Origin: Phytophthora quininea
Lineage: Eukaryota > Oomycota > Peronosporomycetes > Peronosporales > Peronosporaceae
NCBI GenBank assembly: GCA_011947345.1
Contig: JAAVTG010000561.1
Location: forward strand, 62,001 to 126,000
Reading direction: 5' to 3'
DNA length: 64,000 bases
A program made the position numbers and the translations under genes. The notes beneath the pieces were generated by a model. That model searched no databases. It saw only the letters and a program-made list of their open reading frames with translations, and was not told where the DNA came from. Positions 1-11,805 of this stretch are shown one piece after another (positions within the stretch are counted from its first letter, which is position 1; each line of letters starts with the position of its first letter).

Positions 1-140
1 ATGGCTCTCCGTGCTGTCCTTCATGCTGCTACCGCTGTCGAGCGTGCGGTGTGTGCCGCCTTGCTCCTGCTGCCGCCAAATCTCGCTCTGCTTCTTGCTA
101 TTCGTCGGAGGCTTCGCGTCCGTAGTGACTCCGAGGTTTG
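1..140 (-). CDS. Possible partial exon running off the left edge
   Basis: The reverse strand is open here and reads as hydrophilic, Gln/Ser/Thr/Lys-rich protein. The forward strand gives only a 49-codon Leu/Arg-rich reading, which looks like a shadow. No homology is recognised. The upstream border is uncertain; a possible acceptor lies near 130-150. It could be an exon of a gene continuing left of the window, or chance. Confidence 0.25.
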
Positions 141-377
141 TGCAAGATAGCTGTTAGGATAGGCATCGTGCCTGAGTTATCCATGCTGTGGTGTCGTCCG
201 GAACTGTAACGAAGGAGGCGCTCAACAAGTGAGGAATTATCTTCTTCTTTTTACCCCGATTACATGGAAAGTATATTTAATGCTGACTCCGTCGCCCGCT
301 GCTGAGTGCTCTTGGAGTATATCAAACGTACCCTTTCCCCTTGCAATCACTTAGGAAATGACGCTGCAATGAATATA

Positions 378-396
378 GTCTTGAGCAGTGCTTGGA
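378..396. repeat. hAT left target duplication and terminal repeat
   Basis: Target duplication GTCTTGAG at 378-385, then terminal inverted repeat CAGTGCTTGGA at 386-396. Confidence 0.9.
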
Positions 397-2394
397 CATT
401 AGAATAAGTTATTCTTCAGTATGTTATGAAAAACAATAAGAAAAGAATTGGTTGGCAGCATCAACAATAATAAAAGAATGAAGAATACGTAATGTATTCT
501 CATCGAACGAACCGGACTACTGCTCCTCGTCAATGACAAGGGCCATCAGCGTGCTCGCGTCCCAATACTGCCTGTTCACGCGCAAAAATGAAAGCGTCTC
601 GAAGTTGATGGAAAGCAGCGAAGCCCGCTGCGGAGTAAGGATCAGCTTGCACTGCGAGAGGCTCTTCTCGCAGTGATTGCTAGTAGGTGGTATCTTCGCC
701 ACGGTCTCGCAGTAGCGCTGTGTTGCGGGTGCAGCCGGCGCGTCATTCCTCAGCACGGCCGTGGCAAAGTCCTCCTCTCGAGGCTGTTGACGAGTGCGAC
801 GTGCACTACCTCCACGAGGAGCAGCGGCCGACTCCACCTGCAACTCAAACGGCTTCAAAGCGGTAGTCTCGTCCTCGCTCAAGGCTTCGACGCGATTAGT
901 AGCCACCTAATGCAACATTAGAATAATTAGACACAAGAGCACTGGCGACAGTAAAAATAGCATACCTTAACGACGCCGCTCTTGAAGGCTGGCGAGTGCA
1001 CGATCCGAGCGTCAGGGCTCAGATGCTCCTTGGTCACCGGGTACATCTCGATAATGCGGTCGAACAGCACTCGAACCGCAGCCATCGACAAGCCATCCTC
1101 CTGCAGCTTCTTGCAGACGCTGTTAAACGTCAAAAGGTTTTCAAGGAGCACCTTGACCCGGTGATGAGCAGCAGGCTTCGGGACAAGGTCGTACACAGCG
1201 TCAACATGCTTGATTGCATCCCTAATCTTGACGTACCGCTCCAGCATAGCGAAGGTCGAGCTCCAGCGAGTCGCATTAGCGCGGAGAGGCGCCAGGTTGG
1301 TGTGGCGTCGCAGCTCCCTGCGGTTGTTCGGGGCGCGCAGGGCAGCCATCAATGCGGCCACAGCGTCGATGATCTCGCTATGGCGAGTAAGGTACTTCTG
1401 TGTCGCCAAATTGAATCGATGCGACGCGCAACCGACCAATGGGACGGCGAGCTTCGTCGCCACCAGTTGATTGGTTCCACAGTTATCGCCAATCAGAAAC
1501 TTCAGCGGGTCTTGTGATTGGCCAAAAATGCCCAAAATGTTCCGGATGTAGGAACAATGCGAGTCCGCCGTCTGATCGACCTCGTCGAGCGAAGCGATGG
1601 CTAACAGCGGGATGTGCATTTGACCCTCGTGCCAAAACACGGCGAACAGCGCCACATACTGCTCTAGGAAGCATCTCCAGCCGTCGAACATAATCCCGAA
1701 GCGGGGGAAGAATTGAGGCGATTCGCTGCTCGACGAGCTTAGCTGTCCCGGCCAGGTACTTCTTCAGAGTCTTGGACGAGATGGGCTTGAGCTGGGACAT
1801 GGAGCGGGTTGCTGGGTGGTCCACCTCAGACAACGGCATGTTGCGGTCGACCACCCAAGACATCCAGCGGTAGATGTTTGAGATTTTGTCGTTAACAAAT
1901 CTGTGGGCGTGCAGGTTTCCCGGTTGCGAGCTAGCATGGGCCAGGTAGTCGTCTACGTAGGAATCGTGCTTGTCCTTCAAGTGGCTAACGAGGTTGCCGT
2001 AGCCACTTGAAGGGAGCTGTCTCCGGATGGTTCCGCAGTAGTTGCACTTGAAGTAGTGGTCGGGCAGCGAGGAGAAAAGCACTCGGCAAATGTCGGCATT
2101 CTTGGGCATGGTGAGGAGGGGGATTTGAGCTGGGGATTTCAGATTGAAAAGTGGTAGGAAGGAAAACGATAGCGATCGAATGGATCTCGCTGCCAGCCAT
2201 TTCCAAAGACTTATCCTAACAATGTCTTACTTTGATTCACACTTTATAAAAACACTTATGTTTAGTATAGAATACTAAATTTCAAGTAAATGTCTGGCGT
2301 ATCATTATTAGTCCTCATTTAAAGTAGCAATAGTAAATAAATGTAGTACACTATTATCACTACTATTTATTATAATATATTTTTCCAAGCACTG
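386..2394 (-). mobile_element. hAT-superfamily DNA transposon, complete ends
   Basis: A 2,009-bp element. It begins CAGTGCTTGGA at 386-396 and ends with the inverted copy at 2384-2394. It is flanked on both sides by the identical 8-bp direct repeat GTCTTGAG (378-385 and 2395-2402). An 8-bp target duplication and short CAGTG-type terminal repeats are hallmarks of hAT elements. The transposase gene inside reads on the minus strand. The perfect target duplication implies a fairly recent insertion, although the transposase has a frame change. Confidence 0.93.
517..2109 (-). pseudogene. hAT transposase with BED zinc finger, one frame break
   Basis: The start is ATG at 2107-2109. The N-terminal part has a BED-type finger (FKCNYCG, then H-x4-H in HLKDKH). 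The middle holds the RNase H-like core, with FDGW near 1690 and IGDNCGTN near 1490. The last exon ends with the hAT dimerisation signature FLRVNRQYWDAST. A 59-bp intron (907-965, GTATGC...TTAG) joins cleanly. The frame is broken once, at a run of five C on the coding strand (1703-1707) where four would keep the frame. The protein would otherwise be about 520 residues. Either the element lost autonomy or the base is a sequencing error. The family assignment is firm because the termini agree with it. Confidence 0.85.
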
Positions 2395-2402
2395 GTCTTG
2401 AG
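2384..2402. repeat. hAT right terminal repeat and target duplication
   Basis: Inverted terminal repeat at 2384-2394 (reads CAGTGCTTGGA on the minus strand), followed by the second GTCTTGAG at 2395-2402. Confidence 0.9.
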
Positions 2403-3076
2403 CACAGCAATAGTGGTTCAACAGCAGTAAACAACACCGCTGTTGCCACCCTGGTGCCGAACTTGGACCCTTACTCAGTTAGTGGGATTTGCCACGACGG
2501 ACCGCGTGAAGGGACGCGGAATTTACCTGTTGTTCCACGCCCTACAGCAAGCATGCAAATTTTGTTGCTGAGTGGGGAGAATCGCTTGCTGGCTTTAATC
2601 TCGGAGCTCTCGATGAGCTGTGGAGAAGCACAGGCCCCTTCTAACATCGTTGCGCAGATTATGAGTGTTTGAAGAGACAAGGTGAAAGTCTACTTAAACC
2701 GTAGGAGAGCTGAGTCCTTAAACTAACATTCATGGGCGTCGACGATGCAGTTCATCGAATGCATTCAATGCGTATTACATACAGTTTGACGCGCATAAAA
2801 TATTGCACATAATGTCAGTAATGCAAACCAATCCAGCCGATCGAAATACGTTCCACGGCCTGAGTAAGCTAAAAGCGTAAAAGGAAACAGAATTTACGTA
2901 ATCGGCATACTTCAGCTACTAGACAATCGATTCCCTCATCAGCAATGCAAGTTAAAGAAAAGTCTGTAGATCATAGCCGCATTCGAAATAATATTTTATT
3001 GAATAATGACGTAAATTATAGATACTAGTATTTCTCCAACAGAAATGCTTCATTTTCTGAAGTTACTCAAGCTCTG
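2403..3076. other. Intergenic stretch, no supported gene
   Basis: Short open frames around 2454-2680 exist on both strands but mirror each other and show no recognisable domain, signal peptide or splice structure. The right part (2700-3060) is AT-rich. No repeat ends or RNA genes were recognised. Confidence 0.5.
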
Positions 3077-3555
3077 GATGCAACGCCGAGTCGCCATTCT
3101 CATTTTACGGTGCGGAGACTGACGGCACTTTGCAGTAGGAACTTGGCACAGTCGAAGTTGCCTTGCAGACATGCTGCCAGCAGTGGGGTGTTCCCGTTTC
3201 ATCTCGAGCTTCGAGATCCACAGCGAATTCACACATGAGCATCACCGAGTCGATATCGCCCAGCTCACACCTACACGTGCACAGCAATAGCAACAATGAG
3301 CTTCAACAAGGGCCAGCGAAGCAGCACAATGCCTACGCCAAATGAAGTGGAGTGCCCTTCTCCGCAATGTCTCGTTGGTTGGGGGACACGCCTCTCAAAA
3401 GTATTTCTTGCAGCCTTTGTAGCTCGCTCTTTCGGACAGCGTCGAATACGGAGTGTGCTCGATACAGGCTGGAGGGGGTTCCCCTATTTCTAGGATCGCT
3501 GGGTGGACTGCGGATGCTTGACTCCAGACCGGAGGAGAGTTACCCTGAAGAATGA
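3077..3555 (-). pseudogene. Duplicated fragment of the WW-ankyrin gene at 47-50 kb
   Basis: On the minus strand this stretch matches about 49,330-49,870 of the WW-ankyrin gene almost base for base: the pre-ankyrin exon, the intron with its GTAGG donor and TGTAG acceptor, and the start of the second ankyrin block. One internal part of the source (Ser/Pro-rich region, around 49,350-49,400) is deleted. Because the intron is kept, it was copied as DNA, not through mRNA. Beyond 3077 the match stops abruptly. It has no start, no stop of its own and no flanking exons, so it is a dead fragment. Both copies share the same four-C run in the ankyrin exon that changes frame. Confidence 0.85.
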
Positions 3556-4054
3556 CTCCACAATGGTCTCCACACTGCAAGCGACGCAGACAAGTGTTAA
3601 ACGCTGCGCTCGACTGCGTTCTTGTCGACTTCCGCTGCCGGCTCTATGGGTCAGCAGTGACTTGATCACAGCCCGCTCAAGAAATCAAGCGGACCCCGCG
3701 CCACAAACGGCGGCAACTGTTTACAGCGCCACCGTCTCTCCGTCGCTCCAAGTAGCTATCAGCTCAGGTGTTGCATGACGACGATCACCGAAGATCTTGG
3801 CGATCGGCAGTCCTGTCCTCTCATTGGTCGAGCGAGTTGAAGTTTCCCTTGTGGCCCAAGGGAAACCTAGCTCTACGCGACATCTCCCGTCCAGCGCTAG
3901 TCGAGTGCAACGCAGCCGCCTTCAGTCTCCAACTTGCTCGGCAACCTCCAGAAGCAAACCGTCTATCTGGCGCTTCCGGGGAGGAGCGACAGGGGCAACT
4001 TGCGCCACCCGCGAGCCCCAGTCAGTCTCGAATTTGCGCGCTCGAGTCAAAGCC
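3556..4054. other. Upstream region of the SANT-like gene
   Basis: Open frames in several phases are short and conflict with each other. No domain is recognised. It probably contains the promoter and 5' leader of the gene that starts at 4055. Confidence 0.4.
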
Positions 4055-5563
4055 ATGAGTGATTGTCCTCCAACTCCGAGCCGCCACCGCAAGCCCCGCG
4101 CCAAGTCTGTCCGGACGCCGCCGCCCGCCGTGAGCAGCCACAGCTTCCTCTCCCCGACGTCCAAGGCCACGGGGCCACCACTGACCGCTTGACTTTCCTG
4201 CAGAGTGCCATCGACCGCGACGAGCCCGTGCGCTTCGGCAAGTGGAGCAGCGCAGAGGAAGCGTACTTGGACGAGCTCGTGACGCTCTTCCGGCAGGGCC
4301 TGCTGGCCGGTGTGAAGCCCAGGACGTCCATGCGCTCGTGGCTGGCGCAGATGCTCAACTGCTGCCCCATGCGCATCTCCAAGAAGCAGACGCACGGCCA
4401 CGGCTTCCAGGGCAAGCACAAGTTCGAGCGCAACAAGGCCAAGCAGGAGCGACTGACGCAAGATGCGTATGACTGCAAGACCCGCGAGCTCTGGACGCTG
4501 CGAAGCAACTTCCTGCGCGCATGGGCCAAAGAGGAGTTCGAGCGACGCGGACTTCATGTCAGTGCACTGGGCTTCCAGCTTTGGTTCGACAAGGCGCAGA
4601 CGCTGCTGCCGGTGCCCACGATAGCCAGGAATGAGCGCGTCCAGGAGTACAAGAAGCGACCAGAGGCAGAGTCCGCCGAGCAGTTGTGGCAGGAGTTGAC
4701 GGGCAACAACAAGCGACACCGAACGGTCCACCACGAGCCACGGGAGGTGCGGGCAAAGCTGGGGATGGAGACGAAGACCAAGTTGAAGGCGCAGCTCAAG
4801 ACGAAGCCGGAAAAGAAGAAAGCTGCAAACCATCGCAAGGAACCGAAACATACTACTGACGAGGATGTGCTGATCTCGGCGCCGATCAACTGCAAGAAGC
4901 CGAAGCACACCATTGGCGAGGATGTGCTGACCCCGGCGCCGATCCAACCAGGAGTTGCTACGGTGGTGAAAGTTTCATCAGTCCCTGCTGCCACGCCCAG
5001 TCCGGCACCGTTAACCCCGCACCAATCACATGCAGTCCACCGGTAATCGCGCTGGACCCCGCGCCGATTCCATCGAGTCCACCGGCAATTACGTTGAACG
5101 CTGCGCCAACCGCATCAAGTACGACCACAACGGCGTTGACTCCCGCAGTGATCTCGTCAAACTCTGCGCCTCGAAACTCTTTCGGTGACGCGGAAATCTT
5201 AGGAGACTGGTTATTCGCGAACCCAAGTCGCGGCTTCAATTCGCAATGGGCGGACTTGCAGACGTTGAGCCACATTAGTGGAGAAGCTCGCTATGCAATT
5301 CGTGAAGATACCGTGCAGTTCTCTGTCATGAGGGGAGACCAGCAAAACCCGACGGGGATGTCTATGGTTCGTCGGTCGTCCAGAGTGCTCATCGACTTTG
5401 GTGCACCAAGCTCCTGGCTTTTGGAGACGAATCGAAGCGCTTGTCCATGTCGGACCTCTCGCCATGGAGCGACCATGATCTCGTCAACGACTTGGCCATG
5501 ATGGCAGACTCCGGAGTACTAGGCTGGGAAGATGCACCAGGGACGACATCCAGCCCATTGTGA
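4055..5563 (+). CDS. SANT/Myb-like stramenopile protein, frame broken twice
   Basis: ATG at 4055 opens a 25-codon exon. An intron at 4130-4203 (GTGAGC...CTGAC...TGCAG) joins in phase 0 to exon 2. The conserved core follows: FGKWSSAEEAYLDELV, then a TSMRSWLAQMLNCCPMRISK block and a basic segment. This domain is known to me as a stramenopile-wide family of unknown function that resembles SANT/Myb folds, so nuclear DNA or chromatin binding is an inference. The C-terminal half is Lys-rich, then a Pro/Ala/Ser/Thr tail with degenerate repeats. The frame changes near 5000-5020 and again near 5400-5430. After each change the next frame reads as sensible tail sequence, ending with an acidic stretch and a stop at 5561-5563. 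If the changes are real the protein stops at 5046. Confidence 0.65.
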
Positions 5564-5740
5564 ACTCTCGGGCGAGTGTACGCAGGAACTTCCCAGTACC
5601 TCGGTCTAACTGGTGGAGTACTTGCTTGTGCGTGTTGCAGACGTATGTGGTACCGTGTCCCTGTGTGAGTTTTTCGACTTTCCGTATCTCGTTGGAGGTT
5701 TTACTCAGCGTAATGTGTTCGTGAATAAGCAGTTGGTCGT

Positions 5741-7293
5741 CTAGGCTCCAGATTGCGCCTTTATCGTCTCGAGTTGCTGCACTATCCGACCGATCTCCTT
5801 GTGCAAGTGCTTCAGCTTCTTCTGCTCGGCCAAGATAGTATCCCCGGCGTGGTCTCGCGAGCGAATCCGCTCTAGCTCGGTCGCCATGGCGCTCACTTTC
5901 GTCACGGTACTCCAGTTGCTGGATAAAATCTGCATCAGCCGCTGCTCGCTGGCACGGTCTTCGTCAGCATCGCCACTTTTCGAACCGGTCAGCTTGTTGC
6001 GAGTAGCGCCCATGCGCATTCTAGCCGTCGGGTCGGCTCGGTCCACTGCTGTCGTGACAACTGTGGCATCATGAAGCTCGCTCCAGTCTGGACGTGGAGT
6101 ATATGCGCGCTTCATGTGAGCGGCCTCGTCCTGGATATCACTTAGGCCTTCTCTACCGTCGCGCTGGTCATTCAACTCCCGAAGCTGGTTCCGCACGACA
6201 AAAATCGCCTCAGTTCGAGCTTTTACGAGCGCTTTGTGCTCGCTTTGGGTATCCTGGAGCCCTTGGTTCCTCGCTATCGCCATAGTAAGTCGTGCAAGTT
6301 GCTGCTGCGCCGAGGTTTTCGAGCCCATTCGTCCCGCCGGTAGCATCGATGCTGATGTGGACAGGATCCTCAGGTCTTCCAACCGCTTGGCGCGCAGTTT
6401 GTTAGCCTGCTCTTCCTTTTTCACGTCGCTCGTTGCACTAGAGACCAACTGCTTGAGCTCGCTACGACGTGTCATCAGATCGTTCAAAGCGGTACGTAGT
6501 TCACTGCAGGCCCATGCGCGGAGTTCCTTTCGGCGCCGCATTAAGGCGATTTCCTCACGGATTGACTCAGTTGTGGCGTTGACGGCGGTCTCTTCGGTGA
6601 CACTCGAAACGTTAGCGATGCTGCTCCTTCGCTCGCTATCGGTTGACCCATACACAGCCAACTGAACAGCACGAGCCATGTCTGCTTGGTATTCTTGAAT
6701 TTGCTGAGGTAAGTCATTATTCCGTTTCTCAACGTGTTGGATTTCTTCGCGTAGCTCCTCGCAAGCATCTTGCTCTTCTAGAAGCATTTCTTCTGCTCCT
6801 CTCAAAGCCTGCGAATAGAGAACCCGTGGCGATAGCATTTTGGTATCCTCACGATTTGGATACTTGTGTTGGTCCCCGTTGGCATCGCTCTGGTCGGAAG
6901 TAAATGGTTGCCAACAAGCAGCTTCCAAGCCGGCTAACATTTTCTGTAGAGCAGAACTCTCTCCTTGTGTACTGTGAACAGCTTGTCGAAGTTTGGTGAT
7001 TGCTTCGTCAGGACTCATAGTTGATTTATGTTGCGCTGAAGTAATATGTTTTTCTCGACTTGAGCGATCTCCTCCAACACGCGAGGGGATCTGAAGGCTT
7101 CTGTGGCGAAAACAACAGTTTGACGTGAGGTAGGGTCACCAGTATGTCGTCTTGGCGATGGCGGCATAGCTTTTAAATTTGCTCCTTGTCGAGCTGCACG
7201 AGCACGAGCTTGCGCGCGAGCGGATTGCTTGTAACTTGTCTGAGGTGGCTTTGAGGGAACACATGATGTCGATGAGTAGTGAGAGGTCTCCAT
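5741..7293 (-). CDS. Long coiled-coil protein, function unknown
   Basis: ATG at 7291-7293 starts a basic Arg/Ala/Ser-rich N-terminus of about 90 residues. The frame then ends at 7015, and a second frame opens four bases earlier (ATG at 7018) and runs 425 codons to 5741. The two are most likely one protein of about 520 residues with a one-base frame change. The body is strongly heptad-like, rich in Glu, Arg, Leu and Gln, with no enzyme motif. Coiled-coil proteins of this kind in oomycetes often belong to the cytoskeleton or flagellum, but nothing here proves that. It is divergent from the secreted-protein gene at 7382, with only 88 bp between start codons, so the two probably share a promoter region. 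Confidence 0.7.
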
Positions 7294-7381
7294 ACTCTCG
7301 CCGGGAAGCAATGGAAAAGCTCTCGACAGTTATTCGCGCGCAGAAATAGTTGTCAAAGCTTGGCATTTACATTTGGCGGCC

Positions 7382-8341
7382 ATGACTTCCACACGATTAT
7401 TGTGCACAGCTTTTGTGCTGGCTTGGTTGTGGGGAGGTGATGTCGCTACTGCAGCCGGAGGTTTGGGCGGAAACGCGGTGAGTATCCAACAATTACCCCC
7501 AACAGGCTTTACGGAGCCATTTCAATTTTTTTCAACTCATCCACAACGATCGTGTTCTTGTAGACTTCACAAATATGCAGCCAAACCATTGACGAAATCC
7601 ATGACCTGCTGATCAACAAAAACCAGGAGCAAAACGGCGTCGAGGGCAATGTCCTTGTCAACAACGACTGCAAAATATTGGTAGACGCCAACGTGATGGA
7701 TCTCCGCACTGATGCAGAACAGAAATCGCTTTGTGGGAACTCTTGTTATTCCTCGCTCAGCGCCAAGTACAAGATCATGCTCGACAACAACTGCTTTGCC
7801 AGTGACGACGCCGATGAAGAGGCCAGCGCCAAGCTCCAAGCCGCCGCGTACCAAATTGCGTGCCAGACCAATACCAAAGGAAAATATTGCAGTACGTTCA
7901 CCACCAGCTGATGAATTCCCATGTGAAATGTTAACGCTGTCGACTGTAGTCCCATTGCTGGGGACTCTAGTCAAGGATGCAGGCACCAGCTTCGACGTCT
8001 GCAACGACATCGTCTCGAAGCTTGGCTGCTGCTTTCAGAGCTATCGCCAGTACATCCTGCTCGGTACAGCAGCTAGTGTGAGCGCCATGGACAAAACTCA
8101 ACAGGAGTGCACGAAATCCGGTATCAGCGGTCTCGACCAAATGTGTCCATGCAGCTACAACCAGCACGCCTTCGGAGACACCACCTTCTGCTCTTGTACG
8201 TGCACGGTCTCTATAGCATTGTTGTCATCGGAACTCAACTAAGCGCTCATACCCACCATGTTCACAGACGCCGCAGGCCTCGGGTCCACCGCCAGAATCA
8301 TCGCCATCGCAGTAGCGCTCGTGACAGCAGCAATTCTGTAG
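7382..8341 (+). CDS. Small secreted Cys-rich protein, likely membrane-anchored tail
   Basis: Four exons join perfectly: 7382-7477, 7564-7891, 7950-8195 and 8268-8341, giving 247 residues. All introns have GT donors (GTGAGT, GTACGT, GTACGT) and AG acceptors. Residues 1-25 form a signal peptide (LLCTAFVLAWLWGG core). The mature part has many spaced cysteines (ICSQT, NDCK, CGNSC, NNCF, IACQ, YC, VCND, GCC, QEC, MCPC, FCS), probably disulphide-bonded. The last 20 residues are hydrophobic and end right at the stop, as in a GPI-anchor signal. I do not recognise the family. It is probably a cell-surface or secreted protein. The gene is intact, in contrast to many neighbours. Confidence 0.85.
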
Positions 8342-8582
8342 CATAACGAATGGAATCCACTCATATTATGCGGCCCCGGTCCCAGTTGACGCGCCCAAAC
8401 CACTTGCAGGTCTCCATTGCACGGTCATGTCTCCCTGGACAAAGTCATCATCAAGTGCGTCAACGGATCATCAATGATACGTGGATGCTTCAACTTGTTG
8501 CTCCCTCATTGCCAACCTCAGAACGGGGGCATTCGTCGATCCTCGTCCAAGTGCACAAGCGTCCAAGATTTCTCGAACGACC

Positions 8583-10636
8583 ATGGCGACACACGAGCGA
8601 GAGCCGAAAGAGGAGACCCATCTGACCATGAAGGACGGCCACTTCGTGGACCAGCACGGCCGCGTGGCGCTGCTCCGCGGCGTGAACCTGGGCGGCTCCT
8701 CCAAGCTGCCGTTCGGCTACGGCCACCGCGACGACGCCGACTTCAGCGCCTTCTTCGACGGCGCCGCCTCCGTGTCCTTCGTGGGGCGGCCGTTCCCGCT
8801 GGAGGAGGCCGACCTGCACCTGTCCCGCCTGCAGCGCTGGGGCCTGACGTTCCTGCGCTTCATCGTGACGTGGGAGGCCATCGAGCACGCCGGCCCCGGC
8901 CAGATCGACCGTGACTATCTCCAGTACATCCGTGCGGTGGTGGCCAAAGCGGCCGAGTACAACATGCAGGTGTACGTGGACCCGCACCAGGACGTGTGGT
9001 CTCGCTGGACGGGTGGCGATGGCGCCCCCATGTGGACGCTGGAGTGCGTCGGCTTGGAGCCGCGCAACTTCGAGCAGACCAAGGCGGCGCTGTGTCTCGA
9101 GACGTGCGGGCTGCCGGCGTCGCAGTTCCCCAAGATGATCTGGCCCACCAACTACGGCAAGTTGGCGTGCGCCACCATGTTCACGCTGTTCTGGGGCGGC
9201 AAGAAGTTCGCCCCCAAGTGTCACGTGGACGGCGTGCAGATCCAGGACTACCTGCAGTCGCACTACCTCAACGCCTTGTGCGAATTGGCGAAGGTGTTGA
9301 AGGACCTGCCCAACGTTGCAGGATACGGCACAATGAACGAGCCAAGCAACGGATTCATCAGTACCAAGGACCTGCGGGAAGCGGGAGGTTTCCGTAATGG
9401 CTATGCCCCGACCCCGTTCCAAGCGATGGTGCTGGGCGAAGGTATTGCTCAAGATGTCGAAGTGTGGAATGCTGACATTATTGCTATGGTGCGTGGCAAG
9501 CCCGCGCGTGTCGAACACGTGGACCCCAAGGGCGTCCGAGCTTGGAAAGAAGGTGCCAAGTGCATCTGGCAGGAGGCTGGCGTGTGGGACTTTGATGCTA
9601 ACGGAAAGCCCAAGCTCCTTAAGCCAGACTACTTCGACAACGTTGATTTCGGCAACGAGTGCTTCCTGCCGTTCGCGAGGGAGTTCACCAAGCGCATCCA
9701 GAGCATTTCTCCTAAGGCCATGATCTTTGCTGAAATGCCGCCGACCGAGGGCGGTGGCGGTTTGGAGTTCCCGCAGATCCCAACGCGGATATCCCGCTCG
9801 CTGTGAACGCGATGCATTGGTACGACCTGGTCACCCTCTTCACCACGACGTGGCGGTCGTACTTCACGCTCGACTTCGTCACGGGTAAGCCTGCCTTTGG
9901 TAACGCCGCGCTGCGCAAACTGCACCAGCAACAGTTGGCACACACGGCCAGCTTCGGTCGTAAGAAGATGGCGAATGCCCCTACGCTTATCGGCGAGACG
10001 GGCATCCCGTACAACATGAACAGCGCGCAAGCTTTCGTGACGGGAGACTTCTCCGCCCAAGTGGAGGCTCTGGACAACACCATCTACAACCTCGAGTCGC
10101 ATCTGCTGTCCTTCACGCTGTGGAACTACACGGCTGACAACTCGCATGAGTTCGGGGACCTGTGGAACCTCGAGGACTTGAGTATCAGCAGTCCTGACTC
10201 GGAGACGCTGGTGCGTCGTCTCAATGGCGTTCGTCGACGGGATGACTCGGCTCGTGGCCTTCGCGCTTTTGCACGTCCTCACGCTCGCAGGATTGCCGGA
10301 GTCCCGAGCAAGTCGCAGTTCGACTTGAAGACTGCCGAGTATGTCCTGGAGTACACGGCGGAGAAGTCGGCGTCCTCCAATGTCACGGAGATCTACGTGC
10401 CGTACGTTCACTACCCGGATGGTTTCCGTGTGACGGCGTCCGACGGCCGCTTCACGATCGACAAGCACGAGGGCTACGACGTGGTCAAGCACGAACACGA
10501 CAACCACGCCCACAAGCACCGCGTAGTGGTGGCCCCTACGAAGCCTCTGCACTCGACGCACTCGAACCTGCCCGTGTATCTCGCTCTTGGCGTGGCGCTG
10601 CTCAGTCCGTACTTCGAAGCCTACTCGCGCCAGTAA
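8583..10636 (+). CDS. GH5 family (subfamily 12-like) glucosylceramidase/beta-glucosidase
   Basis: ATG at 8583. The TIM-barrel shows LLRGVNLGGSSKLP near the start, RWGLTFLRFIVTWEAIEHAGPG, the acid/base Glu in TMNEPS (codon near 9339) and the nucleophile Glu in LIGETGIPYN (codon 9995-9997). A C-terminal beta-sandwich follows and a hydrophobic tail (LPVYLALGVALLSPYF) that may anchor it to a membrane. Members of this branch hydrolyse glucosylceramide or steryl glucosides. No signal peptide is visible, so it is probably intracellular and membrane-associated. The frame changes by one base near 9779-9783 (run of C before AACG); otherwise the roughly 680-residue protein is complete. A paralogue lies inverted at 13438-15491. 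Confidence 0.85.
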
Positions 10637-10736
10637 ATAGCACCGTAGTACAAGTGCTTGCAATTTTGAAAGTGCGTGAGATAGTCGACGATGTCTTCTC
10701 AGTATCAATCGTTTGTATTGCATTGCCCCGGTCGCT

Positions 10737-11805
10737 TTATAGTTCATCATCTGAAAACCATTCCGTGTGTGTCAGCTCTCCAGCCGCATGGGGTCGCTTG
10801 GGCGATGCCGCGTCTTCTTCATCGTCCTCCATCATCTCCACGTCATCTCCATAGTCGCCAAAGACACCATCGTCTTCTTCGTCCGTACTAGGCACGCCCA
10901 GCATCTGAAACGACTTGCTCGAGCTCGCACTGGAGCTGCGTCTTCTCTCGGCTTCAAACAGCCCACAAGTTTCCGTCGACTTGGCTTCTAGGGGCGGTTC
11001 ATTTTCCTTCTCGCTCTTCTTCTCGGCCGCAGCGTCCAATTCCCGCATGTATTTACTGTGTGCCTGGTACCATTGCTTCTTCTCGGTCATCGTGAGCTTC
11101 TCAAACTCATGTGGAGTCAGCGACAAGTACGCCGGTAGGTCCTCTGTAAACGTCGTGCTTTTAGTGACCGGTGGCGGTGGTCGGAACACCACCATCTCGT
11201 TTCCCTGTGTAGGCGTCGTCACCACCGCTTGAGCCACCGCCACGTAGTGGCGGTACATTCTGTCCATCGGTCGGTGTCGCCTCCACCTCCAGCAGCAAAG
11301 AAGCGCCGAAGTCCGACGTTGTCCACGTCCCCATAGACTTTCAGTCCGGGGCTGCCTGTGTCCATCATCCCGTCGCTGTCGCTGCCGCTGCCGTCCACAC
11401 TGGGAGGTTTCTCCCGTCCGAAGTCATCCAGCTCCACCACACGAGCGTCTTTGGCTCTCTGGCGTCGCTGGCTGCGTCCTCTGCCTCTGCTCTTGGCGCT
11501 TTGCTATTCTGCAGACACAGTTCGTCCAGCTGCTCCGCCAGCGTCCGCTGCCGCTTGCGGGACGACGGACTACGTCTCAGAGAAGACTTGAAGGTCGGCG
11601 TGCGCAGCAGACTGGGCGTGGCCCCCACCCCATGGTGCTGGAAGTAGTTGTACGAGTTCTGACGCATCGTGTGCGAGTCCAATTCCTCGATCTCCACGGG
11701 CTCTTCGCGGCGCCGACGCACACCATGGGAAGGAGACGCGCGTACGAACATGCTGGAGGCGTCAGAGTGGGGAGAAGCGGACGCGTGTAAGCGCTGGGCG
11801 GCCAT
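10737..11805 (-). CDS. Acidic, Ser-rich protein of unknown function
   Basis: ATG at 11803-11805. Three successive frames read smoothly into each other: the basic N-terminal part (11805 to about 11440), a middle part with ELDDFGREKPPSVDGSGSDSD (to about 11260) and a C-terminal part with DRMYRHYVAVAQAVVTT (to the stop at 10737). Each step is a one-base change. The combined protein would be near 355 residues, with an Asp/Glu-rich end and many Ser-Pro sites suggesting a phosphorylated regulator. No known domain is recognised. It is convergent with the GH5 gene, which ends 100 bp away. Confidence 0.6.

Noticed and set aside
3922..4947. Minus-strand frame of 341 codons
   Set aside because: Leu/Arg-rich shadow of the SANT-like gene, which has a proper intron and a conserved core on the plus strand.
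8490..9518. Long minus-strand open frame of 342 codons
   Set aside because: It lies antisense to the GH5 catalytic domain, is His/Val/Arg-rich and mirrors the high-GC codons of the real gene; the same shadow appears opposite the paralogue.
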